Shown in pieces: positions 1-5,661 of a DNA stretch of 5,694 nt (position 1 is the first letter of the stretch; the number at the start of each line of letters is the position of its first letter). The DNA is taken from contig NZ_CAAGHK010000046.1 in the NCBI RefSeq assembly GCF_900769625.1, positions 1-5,694 of the forward strand, written 5' to 3'. This DNA is from an uncultured Clostridium sp. Its GTDB lineage: Bacteria; Bacillota; Clostridia; Clostridiales; Clostridiaceae. The notes beneath the pieces are model-generated. The model saw only the letters and a list, made by a program, of their open reading frames with translations. It had not been told where the DNA came from and did not search any database. Both the position numbers and the translations under genes were made by a program.

Positions 1-479
1 ATAAAATTGTGTACATAACAGTAACAACTACTGACATAGATACTTTTAAATCTGTACGTTTATATATGAGTACAATAAATCCTGATAATATAAATATCTT
101 TGATAATTCAACAGCAGATGATTCTAATACACTTGATAAAACAATTTATAATATTTACAAAGTCCGTTGGAATATTGAGGTAATATTTTATCAGCAAAAA
201 ACTTTTTGGTCATTTAGTCGTTATATGGTAAGAAGTAAAGCCGCTATAGAGAAGTATGTCAATTTACTAGGGGTAACCTATACCATGTGTATTACTTTAC
301 CATTTATAAATGAGCAATTTGCAGAGTATAAATTTCAACGTCCACAAGAAATTAAATATCATTTTTAAGAATGTATTCTTAAAGAATTATTTATTGGCAA
401 GTTGTTGAAAGTACTACGATCTGCAAAAAATATTTCAACAATTAAAGATGCCATTAATTACTTTGTTTCGCAAGACTAA
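1..479 (+). pseudogene. IS4-like (YREK) DDE transposase, C-terminal part, broken by a stop codon
   Basis: This is the C-terminal part of a cut-and-paste DDE transposase; the N-terminal part lies before the window. The open frame enters from the left edge and runs to a TAA at 366-368. Counting from the GTG at 9, residues Y50, R53, E57 and K64 give the exact Y-x2-R-x3-E-x6-K spacing of the IS4-type YREK signature, whose Glu is the last catalytic acid. The downstream part (AIEKYVNLLGVTYTM) has the usual helical look of this family. After the TAA the same frame stays open for 36 more codons, ending in FVSQD and a TAA at 477-479. I therefore read 366-368 as a nonsense mutation inside the original gene rather than its natural end. 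The GTG at 9 is not a real start. Exact IS family (IS4, IS701 or ISNCY-like) is uncertain; its identity as a transposase remnant is firm. Confidence 0.85.
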
Positions 480-551
480 GTCAGTTAATTTTATTGTAAA
501 GTGGTATTATATATATTACTGTAAATAAATATTTAAGTAGTTAAAAAATTC

Positions 552-572
552 TGAAAATACTGCGTATTTTCA
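552..572. repeat. Short perfect hairpin between two IS remnants
   Basis: TGAAAATAC (552-560) and GTATTTTCA (564-572) form a perfect 9-bp stem with a 3-base TGC loop. No T-tract follows on either strand, so a terminator is not well supported. It lies between the end of the IS4-like fragment and the end of the IS982 remnant and may belong to the terminal region of either element. The rest of 480-590 holds nothing else I can identify. Confidence 0.4.
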
Positions 573-590
573 ATAAATTAAGTAGTATAT

Positions 591-957
591 CTATATTACA
601 AAAGTATTACTAAATACTAGCATAAATGCTGTGATTTTACCCAGAACATGAGTAATAACACCTTGTAATGATCTTACTTTTGAAGCATTTTATAATTTTA
701 CTTTTTCATCAATTTGATTAAATAGTGATTCTATAGGTTGCCTTGCTTTGCTTATTGCAATCGAGTTTAATGAATAATCATCTGAGTCTATTATTTTTTC
801 TCCACATTTTCGTTTATATGGTTAACACACTTGTTAATTCTATGAATTCTTCATGTAAGTTATTAAGTTTATTATTAAAAGCTTGATAACTAGGTATGTC
901 AGGAAAATATTCAATTAAGTGATTCTCATTATAGTTATATACATCTTTTTTAGTAAA
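591..957 (-). pseudogene. IS982-family transposase, internally deleted and frameshifted
   Basis: Two pieces of one transposase can be read on the minus strand. The first (957 down to the TAA at 814-816) contains EYFPDIPSYQAFNNKLNNL, matching the early region of IS982-family transposases. The second, in another frame (821 down to a TAG at 591-593), contains ISKARQPIESLFNQIDEK, then NASKVRSLQG and ITHVLGKITA. This is the characteristic IS982 C-terminal region with its KxRQPIE motif around the last catalytic Glu. A TAA at 690-692 interrupts the second piece just before NASKVR. An intact family member is roughly 290 residues; here about 120 codons survive, and the middle that should carry the two catalytic Asp residues is missing. 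The junction lies near 814-822. The N-terminal end is unclear because an in-frame TAG (958-960) precedes the first piece. The copy cannot make an active transposase. Confidence 0.8.
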
Positions 958-1028
958 CTATGATAGTGCAAAAATGATTGAATAATTTTACAGTTAATCA
1001 AAATAAAAAAACATTTATGATAAATCTT

Positions 1029-1037
1029 TGTTATAAT
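1029..1037 (+). promoter_or_regulatory. Extended -10 promoter of the 1077 transposase fragment
   Basis: TATAAT at 1032-1037 is a perfect -10 hexamer and is preceded by TG plus one base (1029-1031), an extended -10. No good -35 is seen 16-18 bases upstream, which an extended -10 can tolerate. It lies 39 bases before the start codon of the transposase fragment. Read from sequence only. Confidence 0.5.
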
Positions 1038-1076
1038 TAAGTTCCTACACAAAAAACAACAAGGAGTTATACATAA

Positions 1077-1301
1077 ATGTTTCAGAACACAATTATATCA
1101 GAAGAATCAACACTATACAAATTTTTTAAGCAATTAAATTTTGATTTATATCTAACTAAGTCACAATTAAAACATTTAGAAAGCATTTTAAATGCAATGA
1201 TTTCAAAAGGTTATAGAGGCAAAGTATCCGATATAGCGGAGCTTGCTTCACATAGGCATCGAACCAGTATTACAAGGTTTTTATCTGATAGTCTAATGTA
1301 A
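1077..1301 (+). pseudogene. Transposase N-terminal fragment (IS4-like type)
   Basis: This 74-residue frame is the N-terminal end of a DDE transposase of the same broad type as the remnant at the left edge. It carries the N-terminal helical region (LTKSQLKHLESILNAMISK) and the short motif SHRHRTSITRFL, which in this family precedes the catalytic core. The frame ends soon after that motif, at a TAA in very AT-rich DNA, and no catalytic Asp or YREK region follows. The start is supported by AAGGAG at 1061-1066, 10 bases before the ATG, and an extended -10 farther upstream. The gene is therefore a truncation with its own expression signals intact. A short peptide could still be made and might bind DNA, but that is speculation. 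It does not continue directly into the C-terminal piece at 1-479, which lies upstream of it. Confidence 0.75.
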
Positions 1302-1359
1302 AATTTTGTAATAAATTATTCGTTCTACAAACTAATTTTAATATTTAATAATAGAATTA

Positions 1360-1388
1360 TTTTCATATTATTCATTAAGTGTTAAAAT
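1360..1388 (+). promoter_or_regulatory. Candidate promoter of the secreted-protein gene pair
   Basis: TTTTCA (1360-1365) and TAAAAT (1383-1388) are 17 bases apart, and TG plus one base (1380-1382) stands just before the -10. It lies about 50 bases upstream of the ATG at 1439. In DNA this AT-rich, weak promoter matches arise by chance, so this is only the best candidate in 1302-1438. No operator or other regulatory repeat was seen in that gap. Confidence 0.35.
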
Positions 1389-1438
1389 TAATTCTAAAAG
1401 GAAATATATTAAAAAAATTATACTATGAGGGGGGTAAT

Positions 1439-2272
1439 ATGAAACGAAAAAAAATTTTTAAGATTATAGTTTGCACATTAATTTCAACTATAATCTCTGG
1501 CTCTTTACCACTTCAAAATAATTTTAAAGTATTTGCTTCAGAACAAAATACTTTATCTGAAAATGAAACTCTATCTATTGAAGAATTAACAACTGAAAAA
1601 ACTGATGTAGTTATATTAGATAATAATTTACAACACACAGAATACACGTATAAAAAAGATGGAAAATCATATAAGGCAATAGAAACTTTAAATGATTCTT
1701 TTACCAAAGGAGAAACAAAAATTTATGAAAAAAGTATAGACGGAAATTATAATTTAATATGTACATCACAATTAAATGTCACTGAAGATTCAATAAATTT
1801 AAAAACAACAAATAAAGATGGTTCTATAGAAAATGAACAATTTGAAATTAAAGATTTAATTCAAAATTTTAATATCAATAACAATAATTTAAGGTCTGTT
1901 AACACAAAATCTGGCCAATTGACTACTTCTTGGAAATTTTATGACGTATACTGTTCTTCAACAAAAATAAAAAGATACACAACAGCTTTTGTAACTTCAG
2001 CACTTACTAGTGTTCTTTCATATTACTTTGGTGCTAGTGCTGCTAAAGTAGCAAGTATTTCAGGATTAGGAACTATTGTTGGTGTGATTGTTGGTGATGA
2101 AATTCCTTTAGTATATTATAACCAAAATATTTATTATAAATACGCATTAAATACTGATCCACCACTTCCAAGAGCTGAAAAAACAGATACTTGGTTCTTT
2201 AGTGATTATAAAAGAAATATTCCAATTGGCAAAAAGGTCTCATATGAATATTACGTTCCTGGATGGAAATAG
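1439..2272 (+). CDS. Secreted protein with Gly/Ala-rich hydrophobic stretch, possibly bacteriocin-like
   Basis: This gene encodes 277 residues of unrecognised family. The ATG at 1439 follows a strong GAGGGGGG site (1427-1434), so the longer frame from the GTG at 1379 is not used. Residues 1-33 form a Sec-type signal peptide: a KRKK start, a hydrophobic core at about 6-23, and a V-F-A site predicting cleavage after A33. Residues 34 to about 155 are polar and rich in Asn, Glu, Thr and Lys, with an Asn run (FNINNNNL), resembling a pro-region or linker. Residues 183-218 are hydrophobic and rich in Gly, Ala and Ser (SALTSVLSYYFGASAAKVAS, then ISGLGTIVGVIVG), broken only by K203. The C-terminus (219-277) is rich in Tyr, Trp and Lys and ends in YEYYVPGWK. 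Mature cysteines are C108 and C172. A secreted precursor whose hydrophobic segment lies near the C-terminus, followed by a small membrane protein, resembles bacteriocin/immunity pairs. That role is an inference; another secreted membrane-active or surface protein is possible. Confidence 0.85.
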   Translation: MKRKKIFKIIVCTLISTIISGSLPLQNNFKVFASEQNTLSENETLSIEELTTEKTDVVILDNNLQHTEYTYKKDGKSYKAIETLNDSFTKGETKIYEKSIDGNYNLICTSQLNVTEDSINLKTTNKDGSIENEQFEIKDLIQNFNINNNNLRSVNTKSGQLTTSWKFYDVYCSSTKIKRYTTAFVTSALTSVLSYYFGASAAKVASISGLGTIVGVIVGDEIPLVYYNQNIYYKYALNTDPPLPRAEKTDTWFFSDYKRNIPIGKKVSYEYYVPGWK

Positions 2273-2281
2273 ACTATTTTT

Positions 2282-2449
2282 ATGAATAAACTAAAATCAA
2301 AAAAAATAATAATTAGTATTATTGTTATTTTCTTAGTCTTTTTATTTAAATCTATAATTTTTAATGAAAGTTTTCAATTAGATATTTTTTTAGTATTTAT
2401 TCTTATTTACTTAGTAACTTATTTTATCTTATATTATATAAATAAATAG
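2282..2449 (+). CDS. Small two-helix membrane protein, candidate immunity protein
   Basis: This small gene encodes 55 residues. A basic N-terminus (KLKSKK) is followed by predicted membrane helices at residues 9-27 and 35-53, joined by a short polar loop (NESFQLD). The ATG lies 9 bases after the stop codon of the secreted-protein gene. No clear ribosome binding site precedes it, so translation is probably coupled to the upstream gene. Size, two helices and position just behind a secreted, possibly membrane-active protein are typical of bacteriocin immunity proteins, but no named family was recognised and very AT-rich DNA favours chance hydrophobic frames. The tight spacing and the shared terminator downstream support it as a real gene. 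Confidence 0.6.
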   Translation: MNKLKSKKIIISIIVIFLVFLFKSIIFNESFQLDIFLVFILIYLVTYFILYYINK

Positions 2450-2496
2450 AAAATAGTAATTTCGAAAAAATATTATTTAGCGAAATAACTAAAAAT

Positions 2497-2547
2497 AAAG
2501 CAACGATTTTATGCCATTTGTGGGCACTAAAATCGTTGCTTTTGTTT
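2497..2547. terminator. Strong rho-independent terminator, probably bidirectional
   Basis: The arms AAAGCAACGATTTTA (2497-2511) and TAAAATCGTTGCTTT (2528-2542) pair perfectly over 15 bp. They extend through TGCC/GGCA with one bulged C (2527) to a 7-base loop. The + strand continues as TTTTGTTT, and on the - strand the stem is followed by ATTTTTAG, so it could work both ways. It ends the two-gene unit that starts at 1439 and would also stop transcription coming from the IS256 remnant. Confidence 0.9.
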
Positions 2548-2555
2548 AGTATTTA

Positions 2556-2580
2556 GAGAATGTCATAAGAATTGTGTAAA
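2556..2580 (-). repeat. Possible right terminal repeat of the IS256 remnant
   Basis: On the minus strand this reads as a TTTACACAATTC stretch followed by TTATGACATTCTC. It lies beyond the 3' end of the IS256-type fragment, where a terminal inverted repeat would be expected. It looks to me like clostridial IS256 ends, but the partner repeat is not in the window; it would lie past the IS66 element. Low confidence. Confidence 0.3.
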
Positions 2581-2589
2581 TTGAATAAT

Positions 2590-3084
2590 TTACTTTTTTA
2601 TATAACTGGAAATTTTCTTTCCAGTTATATTTTTAATATTTTTAGAAATACTAAAAATAAGTATTTTTATATGATATATATCTATACCATAAAGTTCTTC
2701 TAATTCCGATTGAATATCTCTTGTAGACATTCCTCTATCATATAATCCCATTATTTTTTTATCAAATTCATTACAATCTTTTTCGTGCTTTCTTATAGCC
2801 TTCGGTTCGAATTTTGCATGCCTATCTCTAGGTATATCTATAGGTACTTCCCCATAGCTGCTTCTAACCAACTTACTTGAATGACCATTTCTATAGTTTA
2901 CTTCATCACTAACGTCACTTCGTTCATATTTCTATCGTTCTAGATGTTCATCCATTTCAGCTTCTAATAGTTGTTGCATAACATCTTTTAGTAACTTTTG
3001 CATTAAGCCATTTTTACCGACGACATCGTCCATTGTCTTACATTTTCTTATTTCTTTTTCATAGTTTATTTTTGGTTCTTTCAT
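2590..3084 (-). pseudogene. IS256 (Mutator) family transposase, N-terminal third only
   Basis: The minus strand encodes the start of an IS256-type transposase. It begins with ATG at 3084-3082, preceded by AAGGGAGGA (3091-3099). The first 50 residues include LMQKLLKDVMQQLLEAEMDE, the usual N-terminal region. A TAG at 2932-2934 then interrupts the frame. It resumes with NYRNGHSSKLV, GEVPIDIPRDRHAKFEPK, IRKHEKD, and GLYDRGMSTRDIQSELEELY followed by GID, all classic family motifs. After YGID (about residue 135) the similarity stops, and 29 unrelated residues lead to the stop at 2590. Family members are about 390-400 residues, so the catalytic domain is absent. The reading frame visible from 2871 begins at a TTG inside the gene and is not a separate start. 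The nearby IS66 element has separated this remnant from its own left end. Confidence 0.85.
2600..2634 (+). terminator. Hairpin at the broken end of the IS256 fragment, terminator-like
   Basis: A 13-bp perfect stem joins 2600-2612 (ATAACTGGAAA is its right part, 2602-2612) to 2618-2630 around a 5-base loop (TTTTC). The + strand continues with TTTT and, shortly after, another T run. It resembles a + strand terminator. It overlaps the last, non-homologous codons of the IS256 remnant, so it probably came in with the sequence that replaced the 3' part of that gene. Confidence 0.5.
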
Positions 3085-3130
3085 TTGGAATCCTCCCTTA
3101 TTAATTTAAAATATATTATTCCAAATCTTC

Positions 3131-3158
3131 GTAAGCGTAAAAGATTTTACGCCTAGCG
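3131..3158 (+). repeat. Left terminal inverted repeat of the IS66 element
   Basis: This begins GTAAGCGTAAAA and includes TACGCCTA at 3148-3155. It matches the inverted right end at 21 of 28 positions. It contains a perfect palindrome, GCGTAAAA-GA-TTTTACGC (3135-3152), not preserved in the right repeat. It is the presumed transposase binding and cleavage site. Confidence 0.85.
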
Positions 3159-3218
3159 GAAGCAGGCTCACCTTGCTAGAATTTTAGTATAGTAATTTTA
3201 ATAAGGGGGGCCTGATAT

Positions 3219-3539
3219 ATGCATAATAATGATAATATAGATTGGAAAGAAGTTGTTGCAACTTTTTCTTCTTACGAAGGATCGCTGAAAGACTTTTGCA
3301 CAATGAATGGGATATCAAAAAGTCAGTTATATTATTATAGAAAGAAATTTGAAAAACAGGGATATGTAAATTTTCATGCAATTTCCATGAAAGAAGAAAA
3401 AGCACAAACTGAAATTAATTTGATTTCACCAAAGTCAACAGATGTACGAATTGAAATTGGTTCTGCAAATATATACATACCGGCTAATGAAATAGGTGTT
3501 TTGACAAGTATTATCAAGGAGTTGACTTCTAATGTTTAA
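3219..3539 (+). CDS. tnpA: IS66 family TnpA, helix-turn-helix accessory protein
   Basis: TnpA is the small first protein of IS66 elements, needed together with TnpB and TnpC for efficient transposition and thought to bind DNA. The 106-residue length is normal. Residues 8-16 (DWKEVVATF) and the segment at about 20-44 (GSLKDFCTMNGISKSQLYYY, then RKKF) form the family's helix-turn-helix. The remainder is a less conserved tail ending in a region (IEIGSANIYIPANE) typical of IS66 TnpA. The ATG at 3219 is set by AAGGGGGG (3203-3210), 8 bases upstream. A possible -10 (TATAGT, 3188-3193) lies upstream, but no convincing -35 was found. The end overlaps tnpB by 8 bases, so the two are likely translationally coupled. 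No sign of damage. Confidence 0.92.
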   Translation: MHNNDNIDWKEVVATFSSYEGSLKDFCTMNGISKSQLYYYRKKFEKQGYVNFHAISMKEEKAQTEINLISPKSTDVRIEIGSANIYIPANEIGVLTSIIKELTSNV

Positions 3540-3882
3540 TCTTGATAAAGTAGATACTATTTATTTAGCTTGTGGCGTAACTGATTTACGGAAAAGCATT
3601 GATGGACTTGCCATTATTGTCCAGCAACAGCTTAAGCTGGATCCATTTAAAACTGCTCTATTTGTTTTTTGCAATAAGCAGATGAACAAAATAAAGATAC
3701 TGCACTTTGATGAAGGCTTTTGGTTATATTATTACCGCATTGAACATGGCCGATTAAAGTGGCCAATGACTACAGAAGAAGCTCTAAAAACCAATAAAGA
3801 AGAACTAATATGGCTGCTTAAAGGATATGAAATTCGCACCAAATCAAAATTTAAGCCTGTAACAGTAAAAAATAGTTTCTAA
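3532..3882 (+). CDS. tnpB: IS66 family TnpB accessory protein (Orf2)
   Basis: TnpB is the second protein of IS66 elements (IS66 Orf2 family). It has no known catalytic motif of its own, but transposition of related elements depends on it. At 116 residues it is full length. The conserved blocks are all visible: YLACGVTDLRKSIDGLA near residues 11-27, LFVFCNKQMNKIKIL near 43-57, and DEGFWLYYYRIEHGRLKWP near 60-78. It starts at an ATG inside the last codons of tnpA, with AAGGAG at 3516-3521 placed 10 bases before it. It is not related to the TnpB nucleases of IS200/IS605 elements, which share only the name. A 103-base gap with a hairpin separates it from tnpC. Confidence 0.95.
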   Translation: MFNLDKVDTIYLACGVTDLRKSIDGLAIIVQQQLKLDPFKTALFVFCNKQMNKIKILHFDEGFWLYYYRIEHGRLKWPMTTEEALKTNKEELIWLLKGYEIRTKSKFKPVTVKNSF

Positions 3883-3897
3883 TATTATGATATATGT

Positions 3898-3943
3898 AAT
3901 CTCCTGAGATTGGTAATGTATAACATTTCAATTTCAGGAGATT
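3898..3943 (+). promoter_or_regulatory. Long hairpin between tnpB and tnpC that buries a ribosome-binding-like site
   Basis: AATCTCCTGAGATTG (3898-3912) pairs with CAATTTCAGGAGATT (3929-3943) over 15 positions with a single G-U wobble. Inside the 16-base loop, AATGT (3915-3919) can pair with ACATT (3923-3927). The right arm holds AGGAG (3936-3940), followed 4 bases later by ATG-TTA-ATA-TAG (3945-3956), a possible three-codon leader. No T-tract directly follows, so it does not look like a simple terminator. It could limit tnpC expression at RNA level; this is an inference. Confidence 0.6.
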
Positions 3944-3985
3944 TATGTTAATATAGTCGCATGTTTATTAGTGAGGTATCATATT

Positions 3986-5590
3986 ATGAATGAAATTGAT
4001 TTACTTGAAGAACTTGATGACAAAACAAAGCTATTATTTCAAAAAATGCAGAAAGAATTGAAATCAAAAAATGCAGAAATTAATGAGTTGAAAAAACAAT
4101 TGGATTTCTTAAAAAATCAGGTTCTCAATAAAAATAGAAAGCTATTTGGAAGATCAAGCGAACAAGTTAATGAAAATCAGTTGTCATTTTTTAATGAAGC
4201 AGAAAAGAATAGTGATTCAAAGGCTGCAGAACCAGAACTTGAAGAAGTAGTTTATACAAGAAAGAAACCTTCAACTCATAAGGGGAAAAAGGATAATCTT
4301 GCAACTTTAGAGAGAGTTGTAATTGAACATAAACTTGATGACTCAGAAGCTATTTGTAAGAAATGTGGACAGCAATTAACTATTATAGGAACTAAATCAA
4401 AGGAAATATTGAAATATAGACCAGCTGAATTATATATTGAAGAACATGTTACATATACATACGCATGTAAATCATGCGAGGCGGAAGCAGATAAAGCTTA
4501 TATAGTATCTGCACATGCACTTGAAAACTTCTTACATAAAGGTATGGCTTCTAATGAACTTCTTGCTCATGTTATAACAATGAAATATCAGCATGCACTT
4601 CCTTTGTATAGAATGGAAACTTATTTTGAAATGATGGATGCAAAACTTTCAAGACAGACATTATCAAACTGGATAATCAGTGCAGCCTCAGAACTTGAAT
4701 GTGTATATGCTTATATGAGAGAAAAAATCTTAAAGAGAGATTATATACATGCCGACGAAACTCCTGTGAAGGTTATTGACAACAAAGGCTGTGAATCAAA
4801 ATCTAAGCACTATATGTGGGTATATCTTTCTGAAGATGTTGATAGTTCGATAATAATGTATGATTATCAAAAAACAAGATCTAGTGTTTGTCCCACAAAG
4901 TTCTTAGAAGGATTTTCAGGATATCTCCAAACTGATGGATATAGTGGCTATAATAAAATACAAAATGTAAAAAGATATTATTGCCTTGCCCATATCCGAA
5001 GAAAATTCCATGAAATAATTGTTGAGTTAAAACCAGAAACCCTAAAACAATCACGTGCAGTAATAGGGTTTAATTATTGTGAGCAACTTTATAAAATAGA
5101 AAAGGATCTCCGCGAGCAATATATCCATTGCGATGATTATTATGATGATCGTCACAGAATAAGGCTAGAAAAATCAGCTCCTATACTAAAAAAATTTCAA
5201 GAATATATAGATACTGAAATTGAAAATGCACTTCCTAAAAGTCCATTAGGTAAAGCATTAACATATGCTCAAAATTTAATTCCTTCTATGAGTATATTCT
5301 TAACAAACGGCTGTCTTGAAATAGATAATAATGCTGCCGAGCGTGCAGTTAAACCATTTGTTATAGGCAGAAAAAATTGGCTTTTTTCTAATACTGCTAA
5401 AGGTGCAAAATCAAGTGCGATAATTTATAGTATCGTTGAAACGGCTAAAGCCAATGGCTTAGCGGTGGAAAGATATCTAGTATACTTATTTGATAATCTT
5501 TCAAAATGTAATGACACGAAAATATTAGAAAAATATATGCCTTGGTCTACCGAACTTCCTGATAGATTATATTCTAGATTAAAAAGATAA
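3986..5590 (+). CDS. tnpC: IS66 family TnpC, DDE transposase
   Basis: TnpC is the catalytic protein of the element and carries out strand cutting and joining at the IS ends. With the ATG at 3986 it has 534 residues, normal for the family. The alternative GTG at 3971 is rejected because GTGAGG (3971-3976) is itself the ribosome binding site, 9 bases before the ATG. Domains in order: a coiled coil at about 5-50 (KNAEINELKKQLDFLKNQVL); a linker with the conserved KLFGRSSE; a zinc finger with C124, C127, C161 and C164; the DDE core with D257 (HADETPV), D317 (QTDGYSGYN) and E452 (DNNAAERAVKPFVIGRKNWL); and the C-terminal IS66 segment (IYSIVETAKANGLAVERYLV). All three catalytic acids and all four cysteines are present and the frame is uninterrupted, so the enzyme looks functional. 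It is probably transcribed with tnpA and tnpB and may be limited by the hairpin just upstream. Confidence 0.96.
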   Translation: MNEIDLLEELDDKTKLLFQKMQKELKSKNAEINELKKQLDFLKNQVLNKNRKLFGRSSEQVNENQLSFFNEAEKNSDSKAAEPELEEVVYTRKKPSTHKGKKDNLATLERVVIEHKLDDSEAICKKCGQQLTIIGTKSKEILKYRPAELYIEEHVTYTYACKSCEAEADKAYIVSAHALENFLHKGMASNELLAHVITMKYQHALPLYRMETYFEMMDAKLSRQTLSNWIISAASELECVYAYMREKILKRDYIHADETPVKVIDNKGCESKSKHYMWVYLSEDVDSSIIMYDYQKTRSSVCPTKFLEGFSGYLQTDGYSGYNKIQNVKRYYCLAHIRRKFHEIIVELKPETLKQSRAVIGFNYCEQLYKIEKDLREQYIHCDDYYDDRHRIRLEKSAPILKKFQEYIDTEIENALPKSPLGKALTYAQNLIPSMSIFLTNGCLEIDNNAAERAVKPFVIGRKNWLFSNTAKGAKSSAIIYSIVETAKANGLAVERYLVYLFDNLSKCNDTKILEKYMPWSTELPDRLYSRLKR

Positions 5591-5605
5591 TAAATATTAA
5601 ATTGT

Positions 5606-5645
5606 AACCCAACAGAATTGTGTAACCATCTCTGTTGGGTTTATT
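5606..5645 (+). terminator. Terminator after tnpC
   Basis: AACCCAACAGA (5606-5616) pairs perfectly with TCTGTTGGGTT (5631-5641) around a 14-base loop, followed by a short TTTATT. It lies 15 bases after the tnpC stop codon and ends the IS66 transcript inside the element. The T-tract is weak. Confidence 0.75.
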
Positions 5646-5661
5646 GTAGCACTTATATTCT

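Noticed and set aside
517..998. Near-inverted pair ATTACTGTAAAT (about 517-528) and TTTTACAGTTAAT (986-998) as terminal repeats of an IS
   Set aside because: The match is short and gapped in AT-rich DNA and does not sit at a consistent distance from any one transposase fragment.
1379..1438. GTG start that would add 20 residues to the secreted protein
   Set aside because: The ATG at 1439 has a strong GAGGGGGG site and is followed directly by a standard signal peptide; the added residues would spoil it.
1513..1707. A 64-residue frame on the minus strand
   Set aside because: It lies wholly inside the secreted-protein gene, has no ribosome binding site and shows no motif; it is a shadow frame.
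3184..3405. A 73-residue frame on the minus strand
   Set aside because: It overlaps tnpA, whose family match is clear, and has no independent support.
3971..3985. GTG start for tnpC five codons upstream
   Set aside because: These bases form the GTGAGG ribosome binding site of the ATG at 3986.
2568..5625. Shared 12-mer AGAATTGTGTAA at 2568-2579 and 5614-5625
   Set aside because: One copy is in the loop region of the tnpC terminator and the other near the possible IS256 end; flanking bases do not match, so chance is the simpler explanation.
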